35,761 bases of DNA from Bacillota bacterium (GTDB lineage Bacteria > Bacillota > Clostridia > Acetivibrionales > DSM-1351): NCBI GenBank assembly GCA_023443515.1, contig JAEZUC010000177.1:1-35761 (forward strand), read 5' to 3'. The notes under the pieces were generated by a model that worked only from the letters and a program-made list of their open reading frames with translations, searched no databases and had not been told where the DNA came from. Every line of letters begins with the position of its first letter. Positions within the stretch are counted from its first letter, which is position 1. A program made the position numbers and the translations under genes. Shown piece by piece: positions 24,747-32,010 of the stretch.

Positions 24747-24783
24747 AAAAATCCCGGCGGAGATATATCCGTCGGGATTTTTG
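24747..24783 (+). terminator. Terminator after the MarR gene
   Basis: Arms AAAAATCCCGGCGGA and TCCGTCGGGATTTTT form a 15-bp stem with one G-U and a 6-nt loop, then a T-run. The A-run on the other side could allow it to act in both directions. Confidence 0.9.
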
Positions 24784-24910
24784 CCAAATAATAAATCAGA
24801 TGTTACTGCCCTTATTTACATTTATTTGATTTCCAAATAACCAACGTAAGTAAATGCAATATCCAAATATAAAATTACCATATATATAATTATTTGTAAA
24901 TAATTATATT

Positions 24911-24990
24911 GTAAATTATTGAACTTTAATGTAAATTATTGATTTTAGTTGTAATATCTTGAACTTTACTGAAAATAATTGCATTCTTAA
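24911..24990. repeat. 20-bp imperfect tandem repeat, four copies
   Basis: Four consecutive 20-bp units begin at 24911, 24931, 24951 and 24971. The consensus is GTAAATTATTGAACTTTAAT. The first two share GTAAATTATTGA exactly, the third is GTAATATCTTGAACTTTACT, and the fourth is more diverged. A partial unit (GTAAATAATTATATT) precedes them at 24896. They sit in the 322-bp space between the MarR terminator and the terminator of the convergent TPR gene. I find no gene there; 24784-24890 is plain AT-rich sequence. Confidence 0.65.
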
Positions 24991-24996
24991 TTGCAT

Positions 24997-25049
24997 AAAA
25001 ATATACCTGAACGAATATTAGATGCCTGATATCCGGTCAGGTATTTTTA
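24997..25049 (-). terminator. Terminator after the TPR gene
   Basis: ATACCTGA (25003-25010) and TCAGGTAT (25037-25044) form a stem flanked by A-runs and T-runs on the two sides. The 26-nt loop is long. It begins 14 bp beyond the stop of the minus-strand TPR gene. Confidence 0.72.
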
Positions 25050-25062
25050 GTTGTCACATTTT

Positions 25063-25944
25063 TTATACGTATGCGAATCTCTTTTTGTACAATTCCAGTT
25101 CTCTTAAAGGATCTATTTCATTATCGGTTTTCATGTACTCTTCCAGTTCACTGCTTAAATCGGCTGCGGTAATCAAATCGTTAAGAGCCAGGTCCAGATT
25201 ACCCGTATGAACGTAAAAACATGCTCGGTTATAATATAAAAACGAAGCTTCAGGGTTAAATCTAACCCCATTTGAGATAACTTCCAAAGCTTTATCTATG
25301 TCTTTCTCCTCCATATATATAAGAGAAAGATTCAAATAGCTGTATGGATATGTGGGGTTCTTTTCTATAGACGTATTATAATAAGCTATAGCCTTCTGTG
25401 CATAGCCTAGCCTGTTCATAATTACCCCCGCATTAAAGAGTGCCTTAAAATGATTGGGCTCCAGTTCCAGGCCCTTTCTTATAGCAAGCAGAGCTTTATC
25501 ATACTTTCCAATTTCTTCATAGACAGCAGCAAGGTTGTTATATGCCCAGAAGTGGTATGGTTCAAGCTCAGCTGCCTTTTCATAGTACTCAGCAGCCTCT
25601 TCTTTTCGACCGGCCTCATCACATGAATTTGCAAGAAAAAAGTATGCTTTTGAATAGTCTGGATTTATTTCAATAGCCACTTTATACATTTCTATGGCTT
25701 TGTCAAAATCCTGCCTGTCATCATAGATTATTGCCAAGCCGTAATATGCTCTGGCTTCATGAGGATTAATTTCCAAAACTTTTTTATATGTTCTAACTGC
25801 ATCCTCCTGTTTTCCTAGAGAATCAAGAGTCACAGCAATGTTCAGCATCAAATCTATAAAGTCAACTTCAAGACCATTTTTTAAATAAATGTTAAGAGCT
25901 TTGTTATAAAAATATAGGGAGAGTTTTGGGGCCTTATTGATCAC
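25063..25944 (-). CDS. Tetratricopeptide repeat protein
   Basis: A protein of about 293 residues made almost wholly of TPR units (34-residue helical hairpins), at least six. Repeating signatures include AVRTYKKVLEINPHEARAYY, AIEMYKVAIEINPDYSKAYF, AAEYYEKAAELEPYHFWAYN, ALLAIRKGLELEPNHFKALF and AIAYYNTSIEKNPTYPYSYL. Each has the Ala-x-x-x-Tyr...Pro pattern. It is a protein-protein interaction scaffold; the partner is unknown. The start is uncertain. GGAGGAG lies at 25948-25954 next to two GTG codons, and I take 25944, though spacing is short. A GTG at 25998 would add 18 residues of cysteine-rich hydrophobic sequence with no ribosome-binding site. It lies 87 bp downstream of the CooT-like gene in the same direction. 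Confidence 0.88.
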   Translation of the reverse strand: MINKAPKLSLYFYNKALNIYLKNGLEVDFIDLMLNIAVTLDSLGKQEDAVRTYKKVLEINPHEARAYYGLAIIYDDRQDFDKAIEMYKVAIEINPDYSKAYFFLANSCDEAGRKEEAAEYYEKAAELEPYHFWAYNNLAAVYEEIGKYDKALLAIRKGLELEPNHFKALFNAGVIMNRLGYAQKAIAYYNTSIEKNPTYPYSYLNLSLIYMEEKDIDKALEVISNGVRFNPEASFLYYNRACFYVHTGNLDLALNDLITAADLSSELEEYMKTDNEIDPLRELELYKKRFAYV

Positions 25945-26031
25945 CACTCCTCCGCAAAAACATAGAGTTTTATAACAAAATAAATACAATATTATCACTA
26001 TCCCATATACTAAAATTGTTTTTCTTTAATA

Positions 26032-26226
26032 TTAATCAATACTTTCCAAAATAATTCTATGTTCAACAAGTTCCATTTCTTTTATTCTGGCCCTTACTGT
26101 TTTTCTCTCATTGTAAATATTCTCCAATATTATTTCATCTTTATCAGGAATTACCTTGTCTACCGAATCAAGAACAAGTGTCTCCTTACCGTTCTTATCT
26201 ACAATGTATACATTAGCCTCGCACAC
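26032..26226 (-). CDS. CooT family nickel-binding protein
   Basis: A 64-residue protein. With the GTG at 26226 (GGAG eight bases upstream) it begins MCEANVYIVDKNGKE, the conserved CooT N-terminus where Cys2 is the proposed Ni(II) ligand. The middle has VLDSVDKVIPDKDEIILENI and the end has RARIKEMELVEHRIILE, all matching the family's small beta-fold. CooT was described with CO-dehydrogenase nickel maturation, but family members occur widely without CODH, as here. The start lies inside the 3' end of the DUF3842 gene (14-bp overlap), so the two are translationally coupled. The nearby ECF transporter likely imports nickel or cobalt, which supports a metal-handling role. Confidence 0.9.
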   Translation of the reverse strand: MCEANVYIVDKNGKETLVLDSVDKVIPDKDEIILENIYNERKTVRARIKEMELVEHRIILESID

Positions 26227-26644
26227 TATTATCACTCCTTAATACGTTTCTAACCATAGCTATAGCATTATCTAAATGGTGTGGAAGTGGCTCATCAGCA
26301 GTTCCCGTCACCATAATATTGTACCTGTTCAAAGGAATCAATATTTTTACCGCCGGGCTTTGTGCAACAGCCTCTGCCATTACAGGTGTAAGCTCTCCCA
26401 ACATGGAATTTGCACAGACAATCCCTATTGTCCCAATTATTATGTCCACCTTTGATGCATTAAATAAAATTGCATTTTCACCGGAGGCTCCCTCATTTGC
26501 ACCTGCCTTAAGCATTAAGGATGCAGCAAGTGCATTTGTTCCCAAAGCAAGCAGTTCAATTTCATTGCCAAATGTAGCACGGAGCTTTTCAATCATAAGC
26601 TTGCCTATACCTCCGCCTTGACCGTCTATAACTGCAATCCTCAT
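26213..26644 (-). CDS. DUF3842 family protein
   Basis: A 143-residue protein of a clostridial family of unknown function. It opens MRIAVIDGQGGGIGKLMIEKL, a Gly-rich Rossmann-like beta-turn-alpha that suggests nucleotide or cofactor binding. Conserved segments follow with ALGTNALAASLMLKAGANEG, IIIGTIGIVCANSML, and VKILIPLNRYNIMV. It is soluble and has no metal-binding cluster apart from Cys in GIVCAN. The ATG at 26644 is four bases after GGGAGG; an in-frame upstream start at 26656 lies before that site. It overlaps the CooT-like gene by 14 bp and is preceded by a structured leader (26670-26708) and a good promoter. Confidence 0.88.
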   Translation of the reverse strand: MRIAVIDGQGGGIGKLMIEKLRATFGNEIELLALGTNALAASLMLKAGANEGASGENAILFNASKVDIIIGTIGIVCANSMLGELTPVMAEAVAQSPAVKILIPLNRYNIMVTGTADEPLPHHLDNAIAMVRNVLRSDNSVRG

Positions 26645-26669
26645 ATATCCTCCCAATCAGTTGCAAATC

Positions 26670-26708
26670 CACCAAATCAGCTTTTCGCTTTTACAGGGCC
26701 ATTTGGTG
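26670..26708 (-). promoter_or_regulatory. Structured leader hairpin of the DUF3842-CooT transcript
   Basis: Minus-strand CACCAAAT and ATTTGGTG (8 bp, perfect; 26708-26701 with 26677-26670) enclose a 23-nt loop. The loop contains an AGC-GAAAA-GCT mini-stem. A CAGG/CCTG and a CTGT/ACAG pairing just 5' could compete with it. It ends 25 nt before the DUF3842 ATG. No U-run follows, so any control would act on translation. It does not match a riboswitch class I can name. The remainder of the 312-bp gap holds the promoter below and AT-rich sequence. Confidence 0.4.
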
Positions 26709-26748
26709 CTGTCCTGCACAGATAATGCTGTTCAAACATTCTATTACC

Positions 26749-26776
26749 ATTATAAGAAATAAATATATTCTGTAAA
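26749..26776 (-). promoter_or_regulatory. Predicted promoter of the DUF3842-CooT-TPR genes
   Basis: Minus-strand TTTACA (26776-26771), 16 bp, TATAAT (26754-26749), with a start near 26742 and about 98 nt of leader. A weaker second candidate lies further upstream: TTGAAC (26851-26846), 16 bp, TATTAT (26829-26824). No clear terminator separates this from the end of nikO at 26957. Confidence 0.6.
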
Positions 26777-26956
26777 GTATTCAACGTAATTTTTTTTACT
26801 GTTGCTATTTTTTTATCAGGTATATAATACCATAAATGTAACGCGGTTCAACCCTTCTTTATTTTCAGCTTACTGCTTGTACCGTTTTAAAGGACACATT
26901 TACTCTGATATCCTCCCTATATCTATTTACTTATATATTTTTCAAAGTATAATCTT

Positions 26957-27718
26957 TTAGTAGAATTTGGGTTTTTTACACACAGGACAGTTTTGCATTG
27001 CAAGAGGTATTTCAAGCCCGCAGTCATCCATAAGTCCGCTATCTCCCAAGATTTCTGTTGTAGGCCCGTCTGCCGCTATTTTGCCATCTTTCAGAACTAT
27101 TGTCCTCTCACACATATCCATTATCATGTCCAAGTCGTGACTTGTTATAATTTTTGTATGACTGAAGCCTTTAAGAATATTCATAATCTTTCGTCTTGCC
27201 TTTGGATCCAACGAAGCGGTTGGCTCATCCATTATCAGTATATCCGGCTTCATTGAAATAACCGAAGCTATAGCTGCCAGCTTCTTTTCACCGCCTGAAA
27301 GCTTGTATGGAGGACGGTCTTTCAGGTGAGGTATCCCAACTTCCTCCAGAGCACGGTTTACCCTTTGCTCAACCTCTTTTTCTTCCAGTCTGTAATTTCT
27401 TGGTCCAAAAGCAACATCATCATATACCGACGTCATAAACAACTGGTCGTCAGGTTCCTGAAATACAAGTCCTATGCTACGCCTGACTTCTGCAAGAGTT
27501 TTTTTTGTAACGGGGATGTCTCCGACCCTGACACTGCCTTTCTGAGGAAACACTATTCCCGATAAAATTGAAAGCAGTGTTGATTTACCTGCTCCGTTAG
27601 CTCCTACAACACCTACCGACTCCCCGTGTCCAAGCAGAAAAGTGATATTATCAAGTGCCTGATGCCCATCAGGATAGCTAAAGTTGACTTCTTCAAGTTC
27701 TATTTTGTGATGACTCAT
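26957..27718 (-). CDS. Nickel/cobalt ECF transporter ATPase (NikO/CbiO type)
   Basis: The 253-residue energising ATPase of an energy-coupling-factor importer. It has Walker A GANGAGKSTLLSIL (about 38-51), Q-loop FQEPDDQLF, signature LSGGEKKLAAIASVI, Walker B DILIMDEPTASLD and the switch histidine in ITSHDLDMIMDM. The FQEPDDQLF variant is typical of CbiO/EcfA proteins. The C-terminus carries a CPVCKKP knuckle, which is unusual for the family and might bind metal. The ATG at 27718 follows GGAGGG only 3 bases away, a tight spacing. It lies 18 bp after the permease gene and is the last gene of the nikMN-nikQ-nikO unit. Confidence 0.94.
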   Translation of the reverse strand: MSHHKIELEEVNFSYPDGHQALDNITFLLGHGESVGVVGANGAGKSTLLSILSGIVFPQKGSVRVGDIPVTKKTLAEVRRSIGLVFQEPDDQLFMTSVYDDVAFGPRNYRLEEKEVEQRVNRALEEVGIPHLKDRPPYKLSGGEKKLAAIASVISMKPDILIMDEPTASLDPKARRKIMNILKGFSHTKIITSHDLDMIMDMCERTIVLKDGKIAADGPTTEILGDSGLMDDCGLEIPLAMQNCPVCKKPKFY

Positions 27719-27736
27719 AAGCCCTCCATAAAAATC

Positions 27737-28534
27737 TCAATAAAAAATCTCTGCTATAAACATAGGTATATTAATTAGTCGTGCCACAATAAAAAATACA
27801 ACCCATACCAGTACATATATTACGTCTGTATACCTGAAAACTTTGTCTCCGGAAATATTATATCTTCCGTTATAGCCCTTTAAAACCATGGATTGATATA
27901 TAATCTGCGCCCGGTTAAAGCTCCTGATCAGCAGCTGCCCAATCATCGAGCCCCAAATCTTCATTTTTACGCCTTTTTGCCCGGGTGCCCTGAGTGAATA
28001 ACCTCTGAATAATCTTTCGGCCTCATCCATGAGGACAAAAACATACCTGTAGGTTAATAAAAACAGCAAAACAAATATAGATGGTATTCTCACCATACTC
28101 ATTGCCCCTGCTATGTCGTCAATGCCTGTAGTTGCAATAAGCAAAAAACCCGCTGATACCATAAGTGTACTTTTTATTATTAGTGCTATTAAGGTCATCC
28201 ATCCGCTTGAAAAGGCTAGATTTCCAATATAGACTGTGTTTCTGTCTAAGATGGGGTTCAATATTCCTGCAACAACAATAAAGGGTTCTATAGCCAGAAC
28301 CCTTTTTATAATTTTACCTGCAGGTATTTCGCAAATCATAAGCACCACAACAGGATACATAATAAAAGGTATAATTGCAGATACCTCATAACGGTCAAAG
28401 GATGCAAGTAACCCTATATAAGTTAGAGTAACAATAAGTTTTACAAGAGGATGGATATTGTTTATGAAATTTTTTCTTTTAGATAATTCATCCAGGTGTT
28501 TTATCTCATATAATGCTCCTGCCATGTCTGCCAT
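27737..28534 (-). CDS. Nickel/cobalt ECF transporter transmembrane subunit (NikQ/CbiQ type)
   Basis: The 265-residue T-component of the ECF importer. About five or six membrane helices follow a cytosolic N-terminus (HLDELSKRKNFINNIHPLVKL). Two conserved coupling motifs that contact the ATPase lie in the cytoplasmic loop after the fourth helix: LFRGYSLRAPGQ and then QIIYQSMVLKGYNG, each the Ala-Arg-Gly type. The last part is hydrophobic. The ATG at 28534 has GGAG seven bases upstream. It is 22 bp after the NikMN gene and 18 bp before nikO. The fixed trio order fits a nickel or cobalt system; which metal cannot be told from this subunit. Confidence 0.93.
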   Translation of the reverse strand: MADMAGALYEIKHLDELSKRKNFINNIHPLVKLIVTLTYIGLLASFDRYEVSAIIPFIMYPVVVLMICEIPAGKIIKRVLAIEPFIVVAGILNPILDRNTVYIGNLAFSSGWMTLIALIIKSTLMVSAGFLLIATTGIDDIAGAMSMVRIPSIFVLLFLLTYRYVFVLMDEAERLFRGYSLRAPGQKGVKMKIWGSMIGQLLIRSFNRAQIIYQSMVLKGYNGRYNISGDKVFRYTDVIYVLVWVVFFIVARLINIPMFIAEIFY

Positions 28535-28556
28535 AGAAATACTCCAAAATATTTAT

Positions 28557-29555
28557 TTAATTGGCTTTCTTCCGCTTCATCACCTTTATCAAATAGCCTG
28601 CCAATACTACCAACCCTATTGTAATTCCAGACCCCACAAGTCCCGAAACAATAGTTCCGGTAGATTCATTTATATTTTCCTGTTTTTTAAAACTATAGTC
28701 CGGCAGCACAGCTATTTCCTCCTGTGCTTTTTCCAGAGCTTGGTGAACTTGGGTTTCGCCCTTTAACTCTGTATTTCCCGCCACCTTGCCGATAGACCAT
28801 TCGAGACCGTCAGGATTTGCAGATGCAAAGAGGGATACCCCTCCTCCCAGCAACAGAGCTGCCACAAGAAACCCTACTAGCACTGATCTATAGCCCTGCT
28901 TTTTATTGGTTGCAGACGATTCGGCACTGATTATGTCAGGCTTCACCTTCCACACGAAGGATACTACCGCAGCCGTCACAACACCTTCCACCACTCCTAT
29001 TGCCAGATGAATTCCCTGCATGGCAAGTGCAAACTGTGTAAACGGCAGTTCGGTTTTACCTGATAGAAGTGTCTGTATAACTACACTAAAAGCACCCAGC
29101 TGTAGTGCGACTACGCTTGCCAGAATACATCCAGTCATTAATCTTGTTCTGGTCAATCCTTTTTTTGTTATGGTACGGTATATCAGCGGGTATGCAATAA
29201 AACATGCAAATAACCCGATATTTATTACATTGCATCCGTAAGCAAGCAGCCCTCCGTCAGCAAAAAACAGAGCCTGTATAAGAAGTATTGCTGCTATTGA
29301 CAAAAATCCTGCATAAGGCCCCAACAAAACTGAAAGCAATATTGCCCCTGCAAGATGGCCACTTGAACCTGTCCCCGGTATTGTAAAATTGATCATTTGT
29401 GCTGCAAATACAAAAGCTGACATTACCCCCATCAAAGGGATTTTCTTCTCGTCCATGTCCCTTATTTTTTTAATTGAAATAGCCGCTGTTCCTACAGCTG
29501 CTGTCATCATTGTACCTCCGACCGCCGGTGACAGCATAAAATCTCCCATATGCAT
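28557..29555 (-). CDS. Nickel/cobalt ECF substrate-binding protein, NikM-NikN (PDGLE) fusion
   Basis: The 332-residue S-component. The start at 29555 (GGGGGAG upstream) gives MHMGDFMLSPAVGG. The N-terminal Met-His and downstream residues form the metal site in NikM/CbiM, so the start choice matters; reading from 29591 would bury His2 behind 12 extra residues and is wrong. Seven helices of the CbiM domain occupy about 1-225, with NFTIPGTGSSGHLAGAI as the conserved loop. The C-terminal part has another helix, PDGLEWSIGKV (the PDGLE domain) and a final helix, so NikN/CbiN is fused. It is the first gene of the unit, behind a promoter and structured leader. Confidence 0.94.
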   Translation of the reverse strand: MHMGDFMLSPAVGGTMMTAAVGTAAISIKKIRDMDEKKIPLMGVMSAFVFAAQMINFTIPGTGSSGHLAGAILLSVLLGPYAGFLSIAAILLIQALFFADGGLLAYGCNVINIGLFACFIAYPLIYRTITKKGLTRTRLMTGCILASVVALQLGAFSVVIQTLLSGKTELPFTQFALAMQGIHLAIGVVEGVVTAAVVSFVWKVKPDIISAESSATNKKQGYRSVLVGFLVAALLLGGGVSLFASANPDGLEWSIGKVAGNTELKGETQVHQALEKAQEEIAVLPDYSFKKQENINESTGTIVSGLVGSGITIGLVVLAGYLIKVMKRKKAN

Positions 29556-29581
29556 TGATGTTCTCCCCCTTGTACATAATA

Positions 29582-29684
29582 ATAGACCCATTAGGGTATG
29601 TAAAATACTAGCCCTTCTTGGGTCTAATTAATTTTAAAACGGATAAAAACAGTTACTACGGGAGACCTTCATGGCCTCGTTTCA
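29582..29684 (-). promoter_or_regulatory. Structured 5' leader of the nickel/cobalt importer operon
   Basis: The predicted mRNA leader is about 129 nt and contains two hairpins. The 5' one is GAGGCC-ATGAA-GGTCTC (one G-U) near 29680-29662. The 3' one has arms TAGACCC and GGGTCTA (29626-29620 with 29589-29583) and an inner GGG/CCC pairing. It ends about 15 nt before the GGGGGAG ribosome-binding site. There is no strong U-run, so translational rather than transcriptional control would fit. It does not match the cobalamin or other common riboswitch cores I know, and I cannot confirm the NiCo class. It could be a repressor operator pair instead. Confidence 0.45.
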
Positions 29685-29690
29685 TTTGCT

Positions 29691-29719
29691 ATTCTACAAT
29701 AAAGAAATATATGTGTCAA
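29691..29719 (-). promoter_or_regulatory. Predicted promoter of the nickel/cobalt importer operon
   Basis: Minus-strand TTGACA (29719-29714), exactly 17 bp, TAGAAT (29696-29691). The predicted start is about 29684. It lies just after the preceding ABC gene's stop at 29732. Confidence 0.72.
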
Positions 29720-29731
29720 ACAAAATACATG

Positions 29732-31288
29732 TTAATCCATCAGTTCGCTTTGTTCAAATATCCTCTTGCTGAGGAATGCCAGCAATACGGAAAATACCAC
29801 ATTCACCGTCAGCATGCACAAAGCTGCTACTGTTACATTTGGCGTGCCATTTGAAAGCACCGCTATTACTATTAAAAGTATTATTGAAGGCACACAGGCA
29901 ACTATTACAAATAGCATCCTTAGCATTGTAACTACTAATGCATTGGAACTGGAGCCTATTATCCTGTAAGTAAATACCTCTGCGAAAACAAAAAGGATTG
30001 CAAAACTTAAAAAAATCAATATATAACCGCTCCAGGCTGACGGGCTGAGTTTGTACGCGATGGCTCCGATAGTTATGGTAATGCCACCGCTTATAAAGGT
30101 TTTAATTAATCCCGGCAACACAGAATAAACTACTTTTTTAAAGGAGCTTTCCGGAATCAGAAATACATATGGTTTTTTAAAGTCTCTGTGCCACGAATCA
30201 TTAAGTGACATAGACAATGCTCCGAAACTCACCATAGCAAATGCAAAACTGAACTCAAATCCGAAAATCAAACCAAAACCTACATAGAACAGTCCCGTTA
30301 AGATTTCTTTGTAATTTGACAATACACCCAGTTTCCTGCTTTCCAACATCTGTTTTGAATATATGGCAGATGCTCCGGTTTTGAATTTAACTGTGGCAAC
30401 CTTGTTTTTAACCTTTGAAAAGGCACGTGAATCCGCATTACCGGAGGTTTTTATATCATCCATTATTTTCTGCAGACTCACTGAGTCTTGAAGAGTTTTT
30501 TCATAGAAATCAGCTTTTATATTGTACAGCGCTATACTAAGTAAAACATTTGTAGCCAAAAGGAGGCCTACGGGCGGAAGAAAGCCTGTCAATATATTCC
30601 CTTCCAGGAGTGAATTTACTGCCCATTTTGTCCAGCCGAAAAGAGGCACCCAATTATACCATGAGCTGCCAAAATATTTTTGTACTGTTATCTTTAGTTC
30701 AAAATCATTATTAAATAAAACAACTGCAAAAATGACTACAAGCACTCCTATGAATGCCCAAAAAACCTTCTTTGACTTATTTCTGAAGCCAGTTTCCTCA
30801 GAATCAACTATGTATATGTAATAGTATGACAAGAAGATAACCCCAAGAAAAAGACTTACCACAATAAGGGAAATTATATATTCAAGGAAACTCAACGCAG
30901 AGCCCAGTAGCAGTGGAAGATAAAAGCACATGAAAAACCCAATCATCAATGAAGCTGGTGCCACAGAAATCAGAAGATACATCAGCACCTGCCTTTTTTC
31001 AAAGGGCCCCGTAAAAAGGAAATTTGCATCAGCCATTGTCAATATTCCCGTATCTCTGGATAGAAATGAATTGTATAATAACACACCCAGCAAAAGGACA
31101 ATCGCCGCAATAATAGTTTCGGATGATATAGTGTCCAAAGGAGCCTTTTTCGATTGAAAGGATGTAATAAAAACAACTAGAAATCCAACCACTCCCAAGA
31201 CGGTGAGTATGGCTGACGGAACACTTTTAAATGCACGCTTCACCTTGTTTATACAGGACCGTTTAATTAAATACATTATTGCTTGCAT
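29732..31288 (-). CDS. ABC exporter permease (putative ABC exporter family, PF16949 type)
   Basis: A 518-residue membrane protein with about 12 helices in two blocks, separated by a soluble section around 255-320. It contains conserved stretches of the family such as MADANFLFTGPFEKRQVLMY near residue 84 (a loop after the second helix) and SWYNWVPLFGWTKWAV. It overlaps the ATPase gene by 13 bp, and GGAGG precedes the ATG at 31288, so the two proteins form an exporter. The substrate is unknown. Relatives are often next to an ATPase of the ABC-2 type, as here. The nikMN promoter begins a few bases past its stop, so it is probably not part of the nickel unit. Confidence 0.87.
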   Translation of the reverse strand: MQAIMYLIKRSCINKVKRAFKSVPSAILTVLGVVGFLVVFITSFQSKKAPLDTISSETIIAAIVLLLGVLLYNSFLSRDTGILTMADANFLFTGPFEKRQVLMYLLISVAPASLMIGFFMCFYLPLLLGSALSFLEYIISLIVVSLFLGVIFLSYYYIYIVDSEETGFRNKSKKVFWAFIGVLVVIFAVVLFNNDFELKITVQKYFGSSWYNWVPLFGWTKWAVNSLLEGNILTGFLPPVGLLLATNVLLSIALYNIKADFYEKTLQDSVSLQKIMDDIKTSGNADSRAFSKVKNKVATVKFKTGASAIYSKQMLESRKLGVLSNYKEILTGLFYVGFGLIFGFEFSFAFAMVSFGALSMSLNDSWHRDFKKPYVFLIPESSFKKVVYSVLPGLIKTFISGGITITIGAIAYKLSPSAWSGYILIFLSFAILFVFAEVFTYRIIGSSSNALVVTMLRMLFVIVACVPSIILLIVIAVLSNGTPNVTVAALCMLTVNVVFSVLLAFLSKRIFEQSELMD

Positions 31289-31986
31289 TCTTCTTCCTCC
31301 CCAGTAAGTTCAAAGAATATTGTTTTTAAGTCCCTTCCGTTTAGTTCGTTTTTTGTAATGTCACAAACTATTTTACCCTTATTCATAATGTATGCTCTGT
31401 CCCAGACATCATTGATTGTATCTATTATATGAGTACTTACCAGCACACTTTTGCCTTGTTCTTTAAGCTCCTGGAATATTTTCAAAACCTCATTTATTGC
31501 TTTAGGGTCAAGACCTACTAAAGGTTCATCAAAAAGTACGGCTTTGGGTTCAATAAGCAGAGCCAGCGCAATACTGAGCTTCTGGGTCATACCTTTTGAA
31601 AGTTCTCTTACGTATTTGTCCTTTTTTTCATAAATTTCGAGTCTTTCAAATATGGCCTTTACTTTTTCTTCCCATCCTGATTCCAACTTGTAAGCCTTGG
31701 CAATGAATTCAGCGTGTTCCATTGGAGTGAGCAAATCGTACAAAGCAGGCGTTTCGGGTATATATCCGAAGACTTTCTTTGCATCCACTGTTTTATTTTG
31801 GAAACCCCAAATTGTTATGTCACCTTCAAATTTTAAAAGTCCCGCAATGCTCTTAATCGTAGTGGATTTACCAGCACCGTTAGGTCCGAGAAGTATGGTT
31901 ATTTCACCCGGTTTTGCACTCAATGAAACTCCATCAACCGCTTTGAATTTACTGTAGTTTTTTGTAAGATTATTAATTGCAATCAT
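31276..31986 (-). CDS. ABC transporter ATP-binding protein
   Basis: A 236-residue single-domain ATPase for the permease just downstream. It has Walker A GPNGAGKSTTIKSI (about 33-46), a Q-loop region before YIPETPALYDLLTP, signature LSKGMTQKLSIALAL, Walker B AVLFDEPLVGLDP and switch His in STHIIDT. The signature LSKGMTQKL and the DEPLVGLDP form are typical of ABC-2/exporter ATPases of the YtrB/CcmA type. The ATG at 31986 has GGAGG seven bases upstream. It lies 24 bp after the manA stop, so it is likely transcribed with manA by read-through, since no promoter fits in that gap. Confidence 0.94.
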   Translation of the reverse strand: MIAINNLTKNYSKFKAVDGVSLSAKPGEITILLGPNGAGKSTTIKSIAGLLKFEGDITIWGFQNKTVDAKKVFGYIPETPALYDLLTPMEHAEFIAKAYKLESGWEEKVKAIFERLEIYEKKDKYVRELSKGMTQKLSIALALLIEPKAVLFDEPLVGLDPKAINEVLKIFQELKEQGKSVLVSTHIIDTINDVWDRAYIMNKGKIVCDITKNELNGRDLKTIFFELTGEEEECKQ

Positions 31987-32010
31987 TTTTTTCCTCCATT
32001 TTTTGTTTGA

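Noticed and set aside
26862..26925. Possible tiny gene starting after a GGGAGG on the minus strand
   Set aside because: The frame would encode only about nine residues and the spacing to its ATG is 12 bases; not supported.
29655..29685. GAGGCC/GGTCTC hairpin as a terminator of the preceding ABC permease gene
   Set aside because: There is no U-run directly after it, and it lies downstream of a better promoter; I treat it as part of the nikMN leader.
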